Assembly (NCBI RefSeq): GCF_007994075.1
Contig: NZ_VIWU01000001.1
Span: forward strand, 4,092,001 to 4,156,000
DNA length: 64,000 nucleotides
Origin: Pseudonocardia hierapolitana
Lineage (GTDB): Bacteria; Actinomycetota; Actinomycetes; Mycobacteriales; Pseudonocardiaceae
Reading direction: 5' to 3'
Under the pieces are notes generated by a model. The model was not told the DNA's origin, did not search any database, and worked only from the letters and a program-made list of their open reading frames with translations. A program made the translations under genes and the position numbers. Numbering within the stretch: the stretch's first letter is position 1; each line of letters opens with the position of its first letter. Shown here in pieces: positions 60,909-64,000 of the stretch.

Positions 60909-61703
60909 ATGCAGCTGGAGAACAAGTTCACGATCGACGCGCCGATCGACAAGGCGTGGGAGGCGCTGAACACGCCGGAGACGGTGGCTCCCTGCTTCCC
61001 GGGCGCCACCCTGCAGGAGTACGAGGGCGACTCTTTCACCGGCACCGTCAAGGTGAAGCTCGGGCCGATCTCGCTCACCTACAAGGGGAAGGGCACGTAC
61101 GTCACGCGCGACGACGCGAACCACAAGGTCGTCATCGAGGCGAATGGGCGCGACTCCCGCGGCAACGGCACGGCGAGTGCCACCGTCACCGGCACGATGG
61201 TCGCCGACGGGCCCAACCGCACCGCCGTCACCATGGTCACCGACATGACCATCACGGGCCGGCCCGCCCAGTTCGGCCGCGGTGTCATCTCCGACGTCGC
61301 AGACAAGATCATCGGGCAGTTCTCGGCCTGCGTGGCCAGCAAGCTCGCGCCGGCGGCCGAGGCGCCCGCAGCGGCGGCGCCCGCCCCGGCCAAGCCGTCG
61401 CCTTCCCCGGCGGCGCCGAGCGGTGAGGGTGCGTCCGCGCCCGCGGCTGCGGCCGGAACGGTCGCCGCACCGGCCACGAGCGGCCGCACGAACGGCAGCG
61501 GATCGGCGGAGGCAGCGGCCGCCGCGAAGGGGCCGGTGCTCGCGCCGAAGGCGACGACCAGCAGCGGCCCGCTGCGCAGCGAGGTCGACGCGATCGACCT
61601 GCTCGACACGGCGGGCGCCCCGGTGCTCAAGCGCCTGGCCCCGGTGGCCGGGGGCGCGCTGCTCCTGCTCATCATCTTCCTGATCCGCCGCGCGCGCCGC
61701 TGA
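60909..61703 (+). CDS. CoxG-like SRPBCC protein with C-terminal membrane anchor
   Basis: 264 aa. Residues 1-150 are a CoxG/SRPBCC fold ('FTIDAPIDKAWEALNTPETV', 'PCFPGATLQEYEGDSFTGTV', 'GRGVISDVADKIIGQFSAC'). An Ala/Pro-rich linker (~155-225) leads to a single membrane helix ending in Arg residues ('GGALLLLIIFLIRRARR'). CoxG proteins tether CO dehydrogenase to the membrane, so operon B, unlike operon A, carries its own anchor. GGAGGAGA lies about 11 bases before the ATG. Confidence 0.9.
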   Translation: MQLENKFTIDAPIDKAWEALNTPETVAPCFPGATLQEYEGDSFTGTVKVKLGPISLTYKGKGTYVTRDDANHKVVIEANGRDSRGNGTASATVTGTMVADGPNRTAVTMVTDMTITGRPAQFGRGVISDVADKIIGQFSACVASKLAPAAEAPAAAAPAPAKPSPSPAAPSGEGASAPAAAAGTVAAPATSGRTNGSGSAEAAAAAKGPVLAPKATTSSGPLRSEVDAIDLLDTAGAPVLKRLAPVAGGALLLLIIFLIRRARR

Positions 61704-61715
61704 CGCCCGGTCTCG

Positions 61716-61770
61716 TTGCAGCAAGGCCACCTTCATGCCATGACGTGGCATGAAGGTGGCCTTGCTGCAA
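61716..61770. terminator. Long perfect hairpin between convergent CoxG and NB-ARC genes
   Basis: Arms of 25 bases (61716-61740, 61746-61770) are exact reverse complements around a five-base loop. The core GCAAGGCCACCTTCATG matches the thiC-side hairpin (GCAAAGCCACTTTCATG) except for two positions, and the opposite arm changes to keep both pairs. No T-tract. Twelve bases after the CoxG stop. Confidence 0.8.
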
Positions 61771-61785
61771 TCCGGCGCCTCGCGG

Positions 61786-64000
61786 TCACACAGCGGGGGA
61801 GAGGGCGCGCTCGGCATGGACGCGTGCCTCGTCGGGCGTGAGATCGCCGCCTGCCTCGAACGCCTCGGTGAAGGCGGGCCGGCCGAGGACGGCGCGGGCG
61901 GCGGCGGTGGCGCGGTCCACGTCGGCGCGCTCGGCGGGCGCCGTCGGCAGCTCCGCCGCGGCGCGGGCCGCGGCCGCCGCCCCCAGCACGGTCGCGGCCG
62001 CTGCGGGCGACCCGGCGGCGGCGAGGGCGGCGGCGAGCCCTTCGAGGGCCTGCGAGGTGTCCCGGGGAGCACTGATCTTCCGGGCTAGGTCGTAGGCCTC
62101 GCCGTGCAGGCGGAACGCCGTGTGCGGGTCACCGCGTAGCTCGGCGAGGAAGCCGAGCTCGGTGAGCACCATCGGCAGGTGGACCGCGATGTCGGCACAC
62201 CGCGGCGTGCCGTCGAGGACCGTGTCGAGATGCTGCTGAGCCGCGTCGAGCCTTCCCTGCCTGCGGCTCGCGTAGCCGAGCACGATGCGGGCGAACGTCA
62301 GCCCGTCGTGGAAGCCCTGCTCGGTGGCGACCGCGAGCGCCCGCTCGCCGTGCGCTCTCGCTCGGGCGTGGTCCCCGGATTGCGTCGCGATCCAGCCGAG
62401 CCACGCCAGCCGGGACGACACCTCGGGCCACAGGCCGAGCTCCTCGCACCAGCGCAGCCCCTCCCGGTGCAGTGCGGCGGCCCGTTCGTGGTCGGCGCCG
62501 AGCTCGGCCAGCGCGCCCAGCCAGCACGTCGCCTGCAGCTGGCCCCAGCGGTCGCCGGTCTCGCGGAACAGCTCGGCCGCCCGGCCGGCTTCGCGTTCCA
62601 GGGTGCGGAGGTCGCCGCGCACGTGGGCGAGCCTGGCGCGGCCCAGGCGCGCTGCGCCTTCCGTCCAGCGGTCCCCGCAGGCGCGGCTGATCGCCAGCGC
62701 CCGCTCGAACAGCTCGGTGGCACTGGGAAGATCGCTCGCCGTGCCGGTGTCGGCGAGGAACCACGTGGCACGGGCCCGCACGACGGGGTCGGTGATCGCG
62801 TCCAGGGCCGGCAGACCCGCCGCGTACGCGGCGGACGCCTCGGGTAGGCCCAGCATGAGTGCGATACCGGCCCGCCACGCCACGGCGGTGGCGCGCAGTC
62901 CCGCGGGCGCCGGGCCGTCCAGCGCGAGGGCGGTGTCCAGTGCCCTGCGCGCCTCGTCAAGACGCCCCCGCAGCACCCAGTACCAGCACAGCGTCGTGAC
63001 CAGGCGCAGCGCGCGTTCCGAGTCACTCGCCGCGATCGCGGCTCGCAGGTTGGCCGTCTCGGCGTCGAGCAGGGCGAGCCGGTGCGGCTGCTGCGCACCG
63101 TGCAGGCCGGGCGCGGTCTCTTCGGCCAGTGCCAGGTAGTGGTCGGCGTGGCGGCGGCGCAGGACGTCGTCCTCGCCGGCGTCGTGCAATTTGCCGAGGC
63201 TGTACTCGGCCACGGACTCCAGCAGCCGGAAGCGCCGCCCCGCACCGGGGGTCACCTCGACGAGGGAGCGGTCCACGAGGCGGGCGAGCAGATCCGGCAC
63301 GTCGCACGCCGGCAGATCGTCATCGGCGCTGACTGCCGCGACGGCATCCGCGGTGGCGCCGCCGATGTGCACGGCGAGGCGCCTCAGCAGAACCTGCTCG
63401 GGAGACGTGAGCAGCTCCCAGCTCCAATCGATCATGGCCTGCAGCGTCTGCTGGCGGGGCGGGGCACCGCGGTGGCCGACGCCGAGCAGCCGGAACCTGT
63501 CATCCAGCCGGGCCACGACGCCGTCCAACCCGAGGGCGCGCACGCGCGTGGCCGCCAACTCCAGCGCCAGCGGGATCCCGTCCAGCCGCCGGCACAGCAC
63601 GGCGATCGGCGCCGCCGTGTCCGCATCGAGCCGGAAGCTCGTGGCCGCGGCCGCGGCCCGCGCGACGAACAGCCGGGCTGCGCTGCTGTCCGCGACGTGT
63701 GCCGGGTCGTCGGCGCCCGGCAGGGGTACGTCCAGCGGCGCGACGCTCCACACCACCTCGCCTGCCAGAGCGAGCGGTTCCCGGCTGGTGGCCAGCACCC
63801 GCAGGCCCGGTGCCGCCCGCAGCAGCAGTTCGACGAGGTCGGCGACGTGCTCGACGACGTGTTCACAGTTGTCCAGTACGAGCAGCAGCTGTTGCGGCCG
63901 CAGCACGTCGGCCAGCCGTTCGGGCGGAGAAGCCTGCTGCCCCGGGTGCGCCGTGACCCGGACGTTCAGCGCCGAGAGGGCGGCCTCGGCCAGCGACCCG
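61786..64000 (-). CDS. AfsR/LuxR-type NB-ARC and TPR regulator (N-terminus outside window)
   Basis: More than 700 aa are visible and the frame stays open at the right edge. 'LLLVLDNCEHVVEHVADLVE' is Walker B of an NB-ARC ATPase, followed by 'VLATSREPLALAGEVVW', 'PLALELAATRVRAL' (GxP region) and a winged helix. From ~270 the protein is TPR-like repeats to the end. Walker A and any DNA-binding domain (BTAD/OmpR or LuxR HTH) lie beyond 64000. No LuxR helix is at the C-terminus, so an AfsR/SARP-like N-terminal output is likely. Confidence 0.85.
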   Translation of the reverse strand, partial: GSLAEAALSALNVRVTAHPGQQASPPERLADVLRPQQLLLVLDNCEHVVEHVADLVELLLRAAPGLRVLATSREPLALAGEVVWSVAPLDVPLPGADDPAHVADSSAARLFVARAAAAATSFRLDADTAAPIAVLCRRLDGIPLALELAATRVRALGLDGVVARLDDRFRLLGVGHRGAPPRQQTLQAMIDWSWELLTSPEQVLLRRLAVHIGGATADAVAAVSADDDLPACDVPDLLARLVDRSLVEVTPGAGRRFRLLESVAEYSLGKLHDAGEDDVLRRRHADHYLALAEETAPGLHGAQQPHRLALLDAETANLRAAIAASDSERALRLVTTLCWYWVLRGRLDEARRALDTALALDGPAPAGLRATAVAWRAGIALMLGLPEASAAYAAGLPALDAITDPVVRARATWFLADTGTASDLPSATELFERALAISRACGDRWTEGAARLGRARLAHVRGDLRTLEREAGRAAELFRETGDRWGQLQATCWLGALAELGADHERAAALHREGLRWCEELGLWPEVSSRLAWLGWIATQSGDHARARAHGERALAVATEQGFHDGLTFARIVLGYASRRQGRLDAAQQHLDTVLDGTPRCADIAVHLPMVLTELGFLAELRGDPHTAFRLHGEAYDLARKISAPRDTSQALEGLAAALAAAGSPAAAATVLGAAAAARAAAELPTAPAERADVDRATAAARAVLGRPAFTEAFEAGGDLTPDEARVHAERALSPAV

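Overview
High-GC actinobacterial chromosome, most likely Pseudonocardiales (Pseudonocardia or a close relative). Pointers are GTG/ATGA-coupled operons, a mycofactocin locus, an F420-type (Ddn-like) reductase, two form-II CO-dehydrogenase-like molybdenum hydroxylase operons, a 13E12/DUF222-HNH gene and a SigG-like ECF factor. No rRNA, tRNA or CRISPR array was seen.

Left third (1-20.5 kb): one reading frame of more than 6,390 codons enters from the left edge. It encodes a giant multi-domain protein in which an ADP-ribosyltransferase-like (ART) domain is followed by a NUDIX domain three times, with kinase-like domains, membrane blocks and a dead trypsin-like domain between them. It ends in an ATGA overlap with a 20-codon Arg-rich ORF, which itself overlaps a membrane-anchored trypsin-like protease with an intact triad. 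This is the strongest candidate for an undescribed system.

20.5-26.6 kb: a Ddn-like reductase; thiD and thiC, each behind its own TPP riboswitch; a perfect hairpin; a SnoaL-like protein and an ECF sigma factor with its own SnoaL domain; and an ATPase/DUF234 gene facing a 46-bp dyad. 26.8-31.6 kb: molybdenum hydroxylase operon A (L-S-M), then a Ser/Thr kinase. 31.6-35 kb: a PepSY-like lipoprotein, a frameshifted DHFR-family gene, and a DUF222-HNH gene bracketed by 116-bp inverted repeats. 35-40.4 kb: a CAAX-protease-like gene (frameshifted) with a histidine kinase and response regulator, a DUF418 protein, a TrxR-like flavoprotein and a DUF952 protein.

40.4-42.7 kb: mycofactocin genes mftA (33-35 codons), mftB, mftC and mftE. 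mftD is missing, and mftF lies 13 kb downstream. A three-gene cassette of unknown function (42.8-44.5 kb) sits between intact mftE and a broken second copy of mftE that is fused to a broken copy of the DUF2264 gene. A repeat-rich gap follows.

45.9-53.5 kb: a sugar catabolic operon (DeoR/LacI hybrid regulator, ABC binding protein, two permeases, 2-hydroxyacid dehydrogenase, DUF2264 protein, small ORF) with candidate operators. 53.6-61.7 kb: a small ORF, a phosphodiesterase-like protein, mftF, and hydroxylase operon B (S-L-M plus CoxG-like). The window closes with a second hairpin of the family seen after thiC and the 3' part of an AfsR/LuxR-like NB-ARC/TPR regulator that runs off the right edge.
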